Origin: Galerina marginata
Taxonomy: Eukaryota; Basidiomycota; Agaricomycetes; Agaricales; Galerinaceae
NCBI GenBank assembly: GCA_023014335.1
Contig: JAECYW010000001.1
Span: 3,348,001 to 3,412,000 of the forward strand
Reading direction: 5' to 3'
DNA length: 64,000 nucleotides
In this document: positions 36,125 through 47,070 of the stretch, one piece after another
Layout: every line of letters starts with the position of its first letter
Position numbering within the stretch: the first letter of the stretch is position 1
The notes under the pieces: generated by a model
Databases searched by the model: none
What the model was told of the DNA's origin: nothing
Seen by the model: only the letters and a program-made list of their open reading frames with translations
Position numbers and translations under genes: made by a program

Positions 36125-38284
36125 TCATGACTCCACCGACATGGGTACGTCCTCCTCATCCTCATCGGCTTCATCAGCATCTTCCTCTCGATAGTCATCT
36201 GCTTCTCTCCCACCGCTCTCCATCACGGCTGCCAAGTCATGTATCCCATTTCCAAACCCATAGCCAAATGTCGTTCTAGCGCTCACAACCCCTTCTACCT
36301 CGTTACCGTCATCCCAAATATCGCTCGGGAAGAACCTGCGTTTCGCTGCATTTGTAGGGGCAGTACCATGGTCGTAGTGTGAAAACCCATTCTCATGTAA
36401 AGGAATATCGAAGTATTTCCCTGTTATGATGCTCATCCGTCTCCTCTGTGATGCAGAGATAAACTGTGGCGGATGGCTAGAGTATCGCCGGTTAACGCGG
36501 GAGACAGATGAGGAGCGGTATGGAGCACGGCGCCAATGATTAACAGAAGCAGAGGACATGTCCGAATCTGACGAGTCTGACTCTTCTGATTCTGCGGTGG
36601 ATTCGGAGTCTTGGAGAGTATGGAGGTATCGCGAATGCTCTTTGAGACGAAAGATCACGGTTTAACAAAACTAACTTGAAAGTAAATAGCGAAGGGTTCT
36701 TACGGGCAAGTCGTTCGTCGAGTTCATCTTTCCCTTCGACCTCGTATTTTCCAAAACCCAAGTGCTGCCCAATACTAACCCCGGGGACATCTTGCATTTG
36801 GACAGATGGCGCACAGCTCAGTTGCTGTAATTGCTCCAAGGCAATATCCCTTTGATACGTGTTAGTCGAAAATCAACTAAGGGTCAAGCTACACACCGGA
36901 TATTGTCTAATGACCCATCTTTCACATTCATATCCTCCATGTTATTCGCCGGCACTTCTAATCGATACGTCGGTCCAAACCATTCAAAATATTGGTTCCA
37001 GGGTAAATTCGGATCGATTTCATCCTCTATGCCTAGTGCACAAGCGGTTTCGTAGGTCCATGCCCGGGCAACGTTCTTGACAGTATATCCTCCGCCGCCA
37101 AGGAGTATCAGTGGGACGTTATATTTGCGTAAGAATTGCACGCAGTGTGCATGTCCATGCATTGTCAAATTAAGACAGCCCAACTTATCGCCTGCAAGCG
37201 AGTCGGCCCCGCATTGGAGTACAACTGCGGATGGACGGAAGACATCCATGATTCGATCAATGACCTGTCTCGCGTATCAATAAGTACCATGCCATGGAAT
37301 AAAGAGGATTGCAACAAAAAACAAACAGCTCACAGGATCGAACACACTCTTAAACGATTCATCCGATATCCCGTCTTTCAGCGGTACGTTCACAGAATAT
37401 CCCTTGCCCTTCCCACTGCCCAGATCCTCTTGTGTACCTGTCCCAGGGAAGAATTCCCCGAACTTGTGGAAGCTACATGTCATAACTCGATCAGTCGTAT
37501 AGAAGGCTTCTTCAACACCATCCCCGTGGTGGCAATCAATGTCGATGTAAAGAACCCGTGGGTAGGTGCGCAAGAGCTCTAGGATGCCAAGAACGATGTC
37601 ATTGATGTAGCAGAACCCGGCGGCTTCGCGTTTTTTGGCGTGATGCAAACCACCGGCCCAGTTAATGGTGATGTCCGCCGCTCCAGAGGCCAACCTCTCG
37701 GCTGCACCTGGAAATAATGTACAATTAGATCGGAATATTACATTGAGAAGAACGACTGACTGATAGAGCCTCCAGCAGATATAGAACAAAACTCGAAGAC
37801 TCCTTCAAATGCCGGGTTGTCGTCTCCCACGAGGACTGTAGAGAGGAGGCATTGTCAGAATACGAACGCATTGGTGGATGGGACGAAAGCAGTTTCGTTG
37901 AAACGTACACCGAGTCCTCTGGTATGTCATTTTCTCCACCGTCTCTGGGGTGACGCTATGCAAGAAATGGATGTACTCGTCTGTATGAAAGGCGGTCATG
38001 GCTTCCGGGCTGGCACGTTTGGGTCTCTGTCATCGTTGGAGTCGAGGCTTGGGTAAGAGACATATAGAAAGCTTACCAGAACGTGCATTTTGTCCAACAT
38101 TCCGTACGCAGTTGCAAGCTCATGCGTTACACGCATCCGGTGTGGCTTCATGAGATGACCTAGTCCATACGTGTACGCGCCGACGTCCGCTGTTACAGTG
38201 ACTTCTCCGTCAACTTGATGACTTCGGGCAGATAGAGGAAGAAGACAGACGATCATAGAAGTAGGCTACTTTGCGTTTGGACAT
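36125..38284 (-). CDS. Class I histone deacetylase (Rpd3/Hos2-like)
   Basis: Multi-exon gene from ATG 38284 ([11 protein letters not shown]) to the stop at 36125-36127. The deacetylase domain is complete: [42 protein letters not shown], then the catalytic stretch [19 protein letters not shown] with the His-His pair. [20 protein letters not shown] (zinc-binding Asp and His) and [17 protein letters not shown] with the active-site Tyr follow. Expected reaction: hydrolysis of acetyl groups from histone lysines in a corepressor or Set3C-like complex in the nucleus. The conserved HPMKPHR is HLMKPHR here. The C-terminal ~180 residues are non-conserved, Ser-rich and end in an acidic run ([20 protein letters not shown]), typical of basidiomycete versions. 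Choosing between Rpd3 and Hos2 would need a tree. Confidence 0.92.
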
Positions 38285-38696
38285 GGTCAACTTCCGTCGT
38301 TATTGTACTTGCTTGGAGGATGTTGGTTGGTTCTGAGGAAGATCGTTTTTGTTGACGTTTGGCTGTGTTAATCCATGACACGGAAGCAATTGAGATATGC
38401 GGGGAAAGATCGGCCTCAGGGCCGGGTGTGTTATAATTATAACTGACCAAGGATCTGCTCATGAAAAGTAAACCGATCCGCCCAGTGGGTCTTTCACTAG
38501 GGCATGGCGGGGATTCGAGTCGTTGTATGTGTCGCTCTGAGTTTATAATGAGAGTTGTTGTAATATTTTTGATTTCCTAGGTATGTAAACGAATACAGAC
38601 GTTGTCGATCTGCTCATATTGCATTTCATTGGAATGTAGACTACAAGGGAAGGCGAATGATCTACACTGGAGGAAGAGTTGAGAAGACCACCGAAT
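38285..38696. other. Intergenic between two minus-strand genes
   Basis: About 410 bases holding the deacetylase promoter and the dioxygenase 3' flank. No gene seen. Confidence 0.5.
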
Positions 38697-39754
38697 TTAT
38701 AGAGGATCCCCGACGACATCAGCACCAGGAAGTAACCATCGAAATGTGATGCTCATACGAGTCGCTCGGTCAATCCAGGTGCCTGTTGAACTGTTATCCT
38801 CAGAGGCGACAAAATCTCTGGATTTCTTGTCGATACCATGCGTCCATTTATAACGGGCTTCTTCTGAAAGAATGATCATGGTCCTATCAGGCAGGTATAC
38901 ATCCCACCGGTTGTGAGAGTTATTATCGGAGGTATCGACCCTGTCAAAGCGCATGACGGTCCCACTGGAGAAGCTGACTCCGACGATACCATCGCCGTAG
39001 CGTCCTAGAAGGTCAACGTGAGGAGTTATTCCCTCTCCTGTTTGATAAAGGTTTATTATGGCTTGCCTCGCCATTGTTTGTTGGTCAGGAAATAAGAGAG
39101 CATAAGTATCTGGAGGAATGACAGGTCGAAGAAGATGGGATATTGTTTCAAGAAGGTCGAGAAGAATTCGGGGAAATCCAGATGTAGATTCCGATGTGGC
39201 GCTCATTTCAGACGAAAATCGCCCGAAAAGCATGACTTGGTTATCCGCAGGAGAAAGAAAGTAGGTATTCATGCAAAAGGAGACAACTTCATCGGCAAGT
39301 TCTTGGGGAAGTAGAACAGAAGGTTCGAAAAAAAGGCCACCAATCGGGGGGCCAGTGCGAATTGCCATTATGTTATTAACGTCTGTCGTAGCTGATTCTC
39401 CAGGTACTGTTGGTATTATTTCCTGCTCTACTTCGTCAAAGAGCGAATCGGTATCATAGTTAGAGAAAAGTGAATGGGTGTCTTGAAGACTGTTGCTGGT
39501 GTCCAAGCCAGAATTTAAATCTGAGGGTATATCGATTCGAAGAAGCCGAGGTTTTTTGCTTTTTACGGAGGGGCTGAGATCAATTACTAGGATATTTCCT
39601 CCGTCTTTGGTGCTGTCCAGAAGTCCTTCCTTTGAAGGACTCCGTTTCCGTTTAAGATGGGCGTCATTGGCGTCAACTACGGTGGGCTGAAGCTGGAACC
39701 AGCGAACATTGGCCTCAAAAGAGATAATGTTCGGCCACAGCGAGCGCTCACCAT
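38697..39754 (-). CDS. AlkB-like 2-oxoglutarate/Fe(II) dioxygenase
   Basis: The main exon is 38697-39713, preceded by a 38-base intron (39714-39751, GTGAGC donor). The only in-frame ATG I can place is the three bases just before that intron (39752-39754), giving M-ANVRWFQLQPTVVDAND. The fold landmarks are clear: YQTGEGITPHVDLLGRYGDG with the iron-binding HxD (HVD), GVSFSSGTVMRF, the distal His in EARYKWTHGI, and the 2-oxoglutarate Arg region RATRMSITFRWL. FFEPSVLLPQELADEVVSF is the usual AlkB-family lead-in. Members demethylate nucleic acids or hydroxylate proteins; ALKBH4/ALKBH7-like proteins look closest, but the substrate is unknown. The N-terminal ~90 residues have a basic KRKR stretch. 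The frame upstream of the proposed start stays open without an ATG until about 39985, so a longer N-terminus cannot be excluded. The gene is divergent from the thioesterase, only 241 bases apart. Confidence 0.75.
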
Positions 39755-39995
39755 CGTATACCCCACTCCCAACTTCCGACCAGAACAGATGGTGAATAGG
39801 TGAAAGTTACTGTCGTGGTCCTTGGGAAGCTCCTTCAATTCAGTTACGTAATCAGCGACGAATTCGGCCTGGAACACGAAATAGCCGGTCCTCCGCTTTC
39901 TCTGCAGGCCATAACCTCCACTGCGAGAAAGTAACGTTCGCTTTTCGACACCACCTTCCTTTATCCTCGGCTTAGAAGGTCATATCTAGACGACC

Positions 39996-40790
39996 ATGGC
40001 AGACCCTCTTTCAGACGAAGACATCTTCGATATCACCCGTATTGCAGGAAATGCAGCCGACGAAATTAAACAAACCATCGGCGACCCCAGTGCTTTCCTC
40101 GCAAACCGTCGGCCATATGAATCGCATTCGCCCATCTTTGGCGAATCCATCCAGGGCCGTTTAAAGGTAACCGAAATCTCTATCAACAACAAGGCCGAGG
40201 AAGAGAGGAAGACGGAAGCGCGAGTTGTGATGGAAGTCGAGGTTTCTGAGGGTGCGTCAGCTCGTTTATTGGCTTTATGTGACGCGTCGACCATAGCGTA
40301 TAGACATGCTAAATGGAGGAGGCAACATCCATGGTGGATGCTCAGCATTCTTGGTGGATACGTGACTAGCTATTTGAATTTCCTGGGGAGTAAAAGTCTA
40401 ATTTGCAAGCAAACTCGCCAGATGCTCGTCTCTCGCGCTCATAGCCCTTAGCATGGCGAACACTGGGGACGTACATCCGAGTGTATCGCAGTCTCTCAAC
40501 ATTGTTTACCACTCTCCGGCGCAGCTGTAAGTTTGCTCGTGGTCAGTATTTGGGAATTGACGCTAACCATAGCGGCTTGAACAGTGGAGATAAACTGCGC
40601 ATAGTCAACACTACTCTAACTCTGGGAGCTAGGGCTCATTCTGCACGAACGGAGGCAGGTGCAAAGTAATTTTCATTTGAAGTCATCATTTACCCGTCCT
40701 TAGATCTGGAATGTAACACATCACCGGCTCGTAGTATCGGGAACCCACATCAAGATGGCTCCCTCGATGCCACCAAAGTCGAACTTGTAA
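39996..40790 (+). CDS. ACOT13/PaaI-like hotdog acyl-CoA thioesterase
   Basis: Five exons: 39996-40251, 40304-40361, 40422-40526, 40573-40654 and 40704-40790, giving 195 residues. After an ~85-residue N-terminal part (GRLKVTEISI near its end) comes the 4HBT signature split by introns: NGGGNIHGGCSAFLVDT, then CSSLALIALSM. That is the HGG-x-x-x-x-L-x-D helix holding the catalytic Asp. The remaining strands follow: SQSLNIVYHSPAQL, GDKLRIVNTTLTLGARAHSA and IWNVTHHRLVVSGTHIKMAP. Expected reaction: hydrolysis of acyl-CoA to free fatty acid and CoA, as for ACOT13, in mitochondria or cytosol. The fourth intron (40655-40703) appears to use a GC...AG splice pair: frame and homology demand E then IWNV. 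A partial copy of exon 1 lies at 61 kb. Confidence 0.87.
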
Positions 40791-42017
40791 CTAGAATTAG
40801 ACATTTTGTTGGTCGATATCCATTATATTAAGGTAAGTTATATTGTAAATTCTTTGATATATATTGATCACAACGTCCTTGTAGTGCCTCACGATCAACA
40901 CTATATTTACCAATATAATCATATACCTGGAACTCCCATTTTGCTCTTGGCTGAGCTGCTTTAGCACTCCTCGTTCATAAGTTCTTTGAAGATCACTTCC
41001 TCTGTGGTATGAATGGCTTCGGACTTCCACATGCTCACCCTCGTAACTATGCCTCAGGATCTCGAAAGCCTACCGTGCAGCATACACTTCGAATCTCTTT
41101 CACAAGTTCTGAAATATACTTTGTAGGTTCTCGCTCTCTATTTTCGAAAACAGCCGGGTATAACGAGCGAGCGAATTTGCCCTTGTTACAGTGTTAGCGT
41201 TCAATCGCAGTCCAGTCGCTATGCCTTCAATTTCCATTCATTCGAAGCCTGAAATACAGCTTACTTACTCTGATTGGGCTAGGGTTTGAAGCCGTAAAAT
41301 GTTGACCGGCCATCCTTCACACGACTGCCTTCTACCGGTTTCAACTGTGTTGCCTGGGCATTCTCGGCTTGGAGCTTGCCTATGGCTTCAAGGTTACCCT
41401 ATGGTACCATTCAGTGAATTGAACTTCGCGTTATTTAGATACCTGTCGCCTGGAAGCATGATAAACAGAGGCAGTTCGGTAATCATCCGTCCTGTTGGTT
41501 AATTCGACCGTTGCGCGATAGTGAAATGATCAAAAAATGATAAAAAGGAATGATTTCACCGTCTTATGTATACCTACCCGGCCCATGGTTCCCACTGTTG
41601 CACTTCTGATCTTCTGAAATTATGTTTTCACTCCAAATCATCGAGGTTGTATCCTCATGTACCATGGGGCATTGAATCCATGCTTGATTTATATGGAACC
41701 GGCGCAGTTACCTGCGTATGTTCGGCCATTACGCATCTGCGCCTTACACCTCATCGCGATGACTTCTTCCATAGTGATCAGTAGCTTCAGGCACGATACT
41801 TAGTCGGGCATTTATTTTGTCCTGAATCCATGATCTTCGACGAGTGATGCTCCCGAGAGCCTTGCACCCAAGAGGAGATAACTGGGTGAAGATAAATCTC
41901 GTGTATAAAGAATTTCGGTTACCCCAAAAGTAGTACAAGGAGGAGTGCAACAACCTGTCGTCAACCGTTTGCACAGCGACCTTCCCATCTTCAATTCGCA
42001 ATCGCGACACCTCGAAT
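40791..42017. other. Intergenic, no supported gene
   Basis: AT-rich directly after the thioesterase stop (40800-40930), then unremarkable. Short frames on both strands lack any recognisable domain. Confidence 0.5.
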
Positions 42018-42460
42018 TCACGCGCGTTTGGCACCGGCACCAGAAGGTCCACAGCTTCCCGCGGTGCCCGTGATGACACAACTTGAGTGAGCCTTGGTCG
42101 TCTCACTAAAAAATAAAAAAAGTCTTCAGATGAGGCATCGAATAACGCATCTGGTGAAACATACTCTTTCACATTAATCGTGAAGCCAGTGGCTGTGAAA
42201 TCGACGGTGCAGACTAGCTGAGCGGCCTTGCCCGCTGGTCTGACTAGATTGTCGCTATCAGGCAGAGAAAAAAGGAACGAGTCCAGAAACTCACTGTGGG
42301 CGCAGCCGAATTTATTGCCGACAACGTCTGTAGCGCCTGGACCAGTGATGATAACGGGCGGGTGGACAGGACCCCGTTCCTCAATGCTACCGACGGGCGC
42401 AGCTTGAACGGAGACGGCTGCGACGATGCAAACGAGGAGTGCAGAGAAGCTGAATTGCAT
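42018..42460 (-). CDS. Small secreted cysteine-containing protein
   Basis: Starts at ATG 42460 with a clear signal peptide (MQFSFSALLVCIVAAVSVQA, cleavage after AQA-type VQA). The preferred model joins 42165-42460 to 42018-42105 through a 59-base intron with a GTATGT donor and a strong pyrimidine/TTTTTTAG acceptor, giving 127 residues. The mature part has four Cys (GCAH, LVCTVDF, SSCVIT and GSCGPS), enough for two disulfides, and ends KRA. If the intron is retained, the frame instead runs to 41744 (238 residues) but gains no recognisable domain. The protein belongs to no family I know; small secreted cysteine proteins of fungi often act at the cell surface or on hosts and substrates, but that is inference. 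Confidence 0.55.
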
Positions 42461-44253
42461 TTTGAAGAGGCGAGGCTTGAAAATAAGGGTGAAAGATTCA
42501 AAGAGTGATGGAAAGGCCAGGAAAATCGATCAACGATTAGGAGGTGAAGATGGACCGGCTTCTCAGCAACTTCTGAAGGAGAAAAACGAAACAAAAAAGA
42601 GGGAATAAGAGAAGAAATGTGGAAAAGGTCAGCTCTTTTCTATAACCATCAATATCCAAATATAACTCCCACCTTAAGGACCCACATGCTGCTCGAGGTA
42701 TTTAAGGAGAGTATAGACGTTGTTACTAGGTTAGATCTAAGCATTGTTGCTGGTTAGATGTCGATTCATTTGTCGTTGTATCGTCGTAAACTGGGCCGCG
42801 TTCCGAACTGAGTCCGCCATCATGTAAAATAGATCTTCTTTGTAACGACAACCACGACAACACTCAATTTTCTAGGCGACGAATATGTAGAGGGAAGGCA
42901 TCCGTTAGCTCGCCCTCCAGAAGCAATGTCATAACCCGCAGACGGCCGCAGGCGGTAGCCCACCTCGCGGATCCGGAACAGTTCGACCTATTAGCCCGTT
43001 TCGCATTGCAACTTTTGAAGAATTCTGTAGTCTCCCGCAACGAAGTCTATCTCAGTCAGTATACATCGAACGACCATGAACTACGCCGTTGTAATTATGG
43101 ATATTCCTGGCCGTTCACTGAAGAGGACTCGTCATCGAAGCCGACCGTCGCGTCGCCTTCAATCCAAAAATTCGGTGGCTGTTCAACAGGCCTTTGTTTA
43201 TGCCGTTCACTGGCAATAACATTTTATGGGTATTAAAACACTGCCCGGTGGCGTCCGAGAACCTCCGTATCACAAACGAAGTAAAAAGATAAAAGCACTC
43301 CTAGAAACGGCGAAGACGGCAACTCATCCCAGAAGTTAGAGGAGGTTGAAGGTACTGTTGGTAAAAACAGCTTGAACCAAGTGTTAGAATATGAAAGGTC
43401 CTGGAGAAGCAACTTGAATCAGTAGGGACGAGACGATGCAAGACGGCTCAAGACAACCAAGCAGCGAAGAAACGAGAGAGGAAGTATTGGCCCTTGGGTA
43501 CGTAAAAGAGGGAAACAAGTAACTTCCGGTGGTACAGATAGGCATAAACCCAACCAACTAGTGTGGATATTTGAGAGCCTGGAAGGGCTGGGTGTGGTTG
43601 AGGAAGAAGAAACGCTGTGACGTTTGTGACCGTTTATCTAGATCTTTCATTTCGAACGGCCACCCTCCCTAGAGCCAGGGTCCTCAAACCAACCTCTCGG
43701 CGCTCGTATGGACTGCATCCGAGAGCAGGATTCATTGTTTTCTAACCTGGAGATCTTGAGAGCAAACGTGGCGCAATTTTTTGATGAATGACTCAACAAA
43801 CCCAAATTTCGCTGCAGGTCTGTCTCTCCTGAGTATCTGGCGCCAATCAAGTTTCACGATATTCGAATATTGGACTCTTTCTGTGTCTGAGGTATCACGG
43901 AGGAATATCTGAACCAACTATTGTCTTCAGGACCCACTCTTGGACGAAGTCGACGGCAACCGCTCCTTGTTACTTGAGCTTTAACCGATCCTGCTAGATA
44001 ACGCTATTGTTGGGTGGCAATTCACCAACTCTCTTACCTTGAAATACCAGAAAACTTTCGAAGTGTGCGCAGGTAACTCTAATAGAATATCATATGACAG
44101 CATTTCAGCAGGTTGACACTTCAAAATTTGCTAAATTTAGGGAAGAGCTGTACAGCCTTCGAATCTCACGTACCTGACCCAAGCCTTCATCTCTTGCTTC
44201 CCCATCGTCCGCCTCTAGCCTTAAGACGGTGTGCGATATTTCATCTTTTCAAA
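42461..44253. other. Intergenic, no supported gene
   Basis: About 1.8 kb between the secreted protein and the NACHT gene. Frames at 43006-43236 (plus) and 43647-43917 (minus) are short and unrecognised. The last few hundred bases are probably the NACHT promoter. Confidence 0.5.
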
Positions 44254-46732
44254 ATGTTCTCCGGGAATAGCAATCTCACAATATTCGGTGGCACGTTTCA
44301 GGCGACACACACCCAAGAACCACCTTCTTCCGGTGCGGTTCATACGTCGATGTGAATAAACACTAGTACTGCTGCTGACAAAACCCAGGTTTTGAACATC
44401 TTATACAGGCTGCATCGCCTTCTGCCTTCCACAACTCAGGGGATAGATTCGATCCACCCAAATGCCACCCAAAGACACGCCTCAAAGTTTTGGAGAAGAT
44501 CAGTAACTGGATCGACGGTACTGAGCACCAGAATGAATCGGTGATGTGGGTGAATGGCGGCGCGGGTGTAGGAAAATCTGCAATTGCACAAACCGTGGCC
44601 GAACGCTTGGCTGAAGAGAAGCGACTCGTTGCCAGTTTCTTCTTCTCGCGGATGGATCCGACACGCAATAACGCCAACAGTCTCGTACCCACACTTTCCT
44701 ACCATGCTCTGCTCCACATTCCACATCTTAAGGCGCCTGTTGTCCATGCGGTAGCCAGCAACCCTCTTATCTTTAAGCTTTCCATCGATGCCCAGTTTTC
44801 TGCTCTTCTCACTCAGCCGGTGCGCGATCTAGCTGACTCTGGCTATTTCCAGTTTACCGATTCTCCTCGCGTCGTCATCATCGACGGGCTGGATGAATGC
44901 AGCAATCCCAGTGCACAAGTCAGCATCCTAAACGCCATTTCTAATGCTTTTCGGACGGACCATTTCCCCCTGCTGTTTCTTATTGCCAGTCGACCCGAAC
45001 ATCATTTATCCACGGCATTCAATTCCAAGTCTTTCAAGGGACTTCTTGCTCGTCTGGCCCTTGACGAGTCGTTTTTCCCGCAGTACGATATCCGATTTTT
45101 TCTCGAGGATAAATTCGCAGAACTGAAAGAGACGCATCCGTTCCGTGATCACCTTCCAGCCTCCTGGCCAGATCCCGGGCAGATGCAAAGCCTGGTAGAC
45201 AAATCATCCGGTCAATTTATATATGCTTCGATAGCCATCAAACATATCTCTTCGATTCGTGATCGACCGAATCTTCGTCTGGATCGTATTCTCGGATTGG
45301 GGCCCCGTCTCAACGAAAATCCGTTCTTGGAGCTAGATTGTTTGTATACTCACATCTTTTCGTCTTTAGAATCGGACTTGGTCAACCAAGTACTAAATAT
45401 ACTGGCTTTTCAGCACCCCCTCCTGATTAGCGGTGATTGGACTCTCGCTGAAATAGAGATGTTTCTATCACTTGAAGCAGGCAGTGTCGAGATTGCTTTA
45501 TGCGATCTTACGGCTATTATCAGCATCGAAAAAGGCTTTCGAGGATTGCGTGTCAAAACACTGCACGCCTCTCTTTCTGACTATCTTCAAGATGAGTCTC
45601 GTTCTGTGGCCTTTCATATTACAACAGTATCTCGATACACAGCATTCGCTGAGCGATATCTGGAAGTGGTGAAAATCCCTGGTACGTTGCTGCGTATTTG
45701 TGCTTCGCAATGCTTACGAACGTGTTATTGGGTCATAGAATTTAGACGACCAATTAACTGGCCCTCCGACTTGTGGCGTCTACTAGAACACGCAACCTTA
45801 ACCGAAAAACTCGAGAAAAATATTCGCGGTTTCTCTCTGCGCACACTCTCGGAGAACTGGTACGATGGAAAGGACCAGCTTAATAAAGAATTTGCTTTCT
45901 TCAGCTTCATGAATCGACCAATATTCGTGGTATGCCCATCTGTCTGCAATATAATTTATACCTAATTCCACTTACCCTCAAATTTTAGGAGCGCACAGGA
46001 CCGGCGTATGACCATTTACGAAAAACATTCGACGAGTACATCTCGGCCCATCTTGAATATTATTACCATGACCCATTTCATGTCCTCCTAGTTGCTCTTA
46101 TCGGGGTGGGAGTACCATATGCTTCTCACGACATACTTGAGGGAGATGAACTTTTCTTTTATTCTATTCGTCCAGATATCGACCACCTTTGGCTCTTTCC
46201 TTACATCGGCGAGGCTGGTTCACCATATCGAAGACATCTGCAGACCTACCTAAACGATTCGTCACGATCTGGCGCATACGTACTCACTGGAGGACGATAC
46301 ACCACCGCTGCACTTTCCTGTCTTGCGATACTGTGCGACAACAAATCACGGGTCCTGCTCAAAAAACGTGAAGGTTTCCGGGAACGCGAGGGGCGCACCA
46401 ACAGGCCATGGATTTGGCGACGGACCTTGAGGCAAACTACGAAGGCACTGAAGAGATGCGAGAGAAGTCACTGGAAGAAGACGAGACACCGGCATACCAA
46501 ACATCAAGTTTTCTTCGGCTTCAAGGGATTAGATGATTATTCTCAGTCACGAGTATATAGGTGGTTGATGCGGTGTTTGCGCCAGCTTTTGAAACGAGCA
46601 GGGAGTTCAGAAGACTTGCTCTACTGCGCTTCTCGAATCTCACTCGCCAAAAGATCCCATGATTGGCCGCACCAAGCGCGATTGACAAGGCAGGCCTTAC
46701 AGATATATATCGACACCTTTAGCTCCTTGTAG
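44254..46732 (+). CDS. NACHT-domain STAND NTPase (fungal NLR-like)
   Basis: Three exons: 44254-44332, 44389-45929 and 45989-46732, giving 787 residues. It starts MFSGNSNLTIFGGTF, the short N-terminal peptide found in many mushroom NACHT proteins. A linker follows (FEHLIQAASPSAFHNSGDRF, then DPPKCHPKTR), and the NTPase comes next: Walker A GGAGVGKSAI (residues ~87-96), Walker B VVIIDGLDEC, and the sensor FLIASRPEHH. The region beyond about residue 330 is helical. No WD, ankyrin or TPR repeats are visible in the C-terminal ~300 residues; the last part is basic (WRRTLRQTTKALKRCERSHW). Expected role: nucleotide-driven oligomerising receptor of the STAND type, used by fungi in non-self recognition and programmed death. 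The ligand and effector partner are unknown. An NACHT remnant lies at 49-50 kb. Confidence 0.82.
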
Positions 46733-47070
46733 TAACCTCAAATTTTCTGTGCGCACGGGGATCGGCAAGCAAGGGCTTTCCAGATGGACTCGAATTCTAC
46801 TGGTCACGGTTTAACTCACATACCGCTTCACCATTTCCTGTAATGGCTGGATAACTTGTACGAGCCACTAAACAACAAAAATCCGAAATCAGGCTTAACG
46901 AACCGTGGCGGGGGTTTCGTAGTTTTCGAGGACAACATAAAAGGTAAATTCCAATCTTTGCAAATGTAAATAAACTAGACAAAAGCAAGACCGTCAAATG
47001 AACATGCAGTCTGACTACTCTCGGGCCACATCCTCCTAGTCCAATAGCCACTTGAACGACGTTTGAGATC
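46733..47070. other. Between the NACHT gene and HSF-C
   Basis: On the minus strand this follows the HSF-C coiled coil and stays open in one frame to 46797, but it shows none of the C-terminal HSF features of copies A, B and D. It could be a short alternative last exon or a decayed one. Confidence 0.4.
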
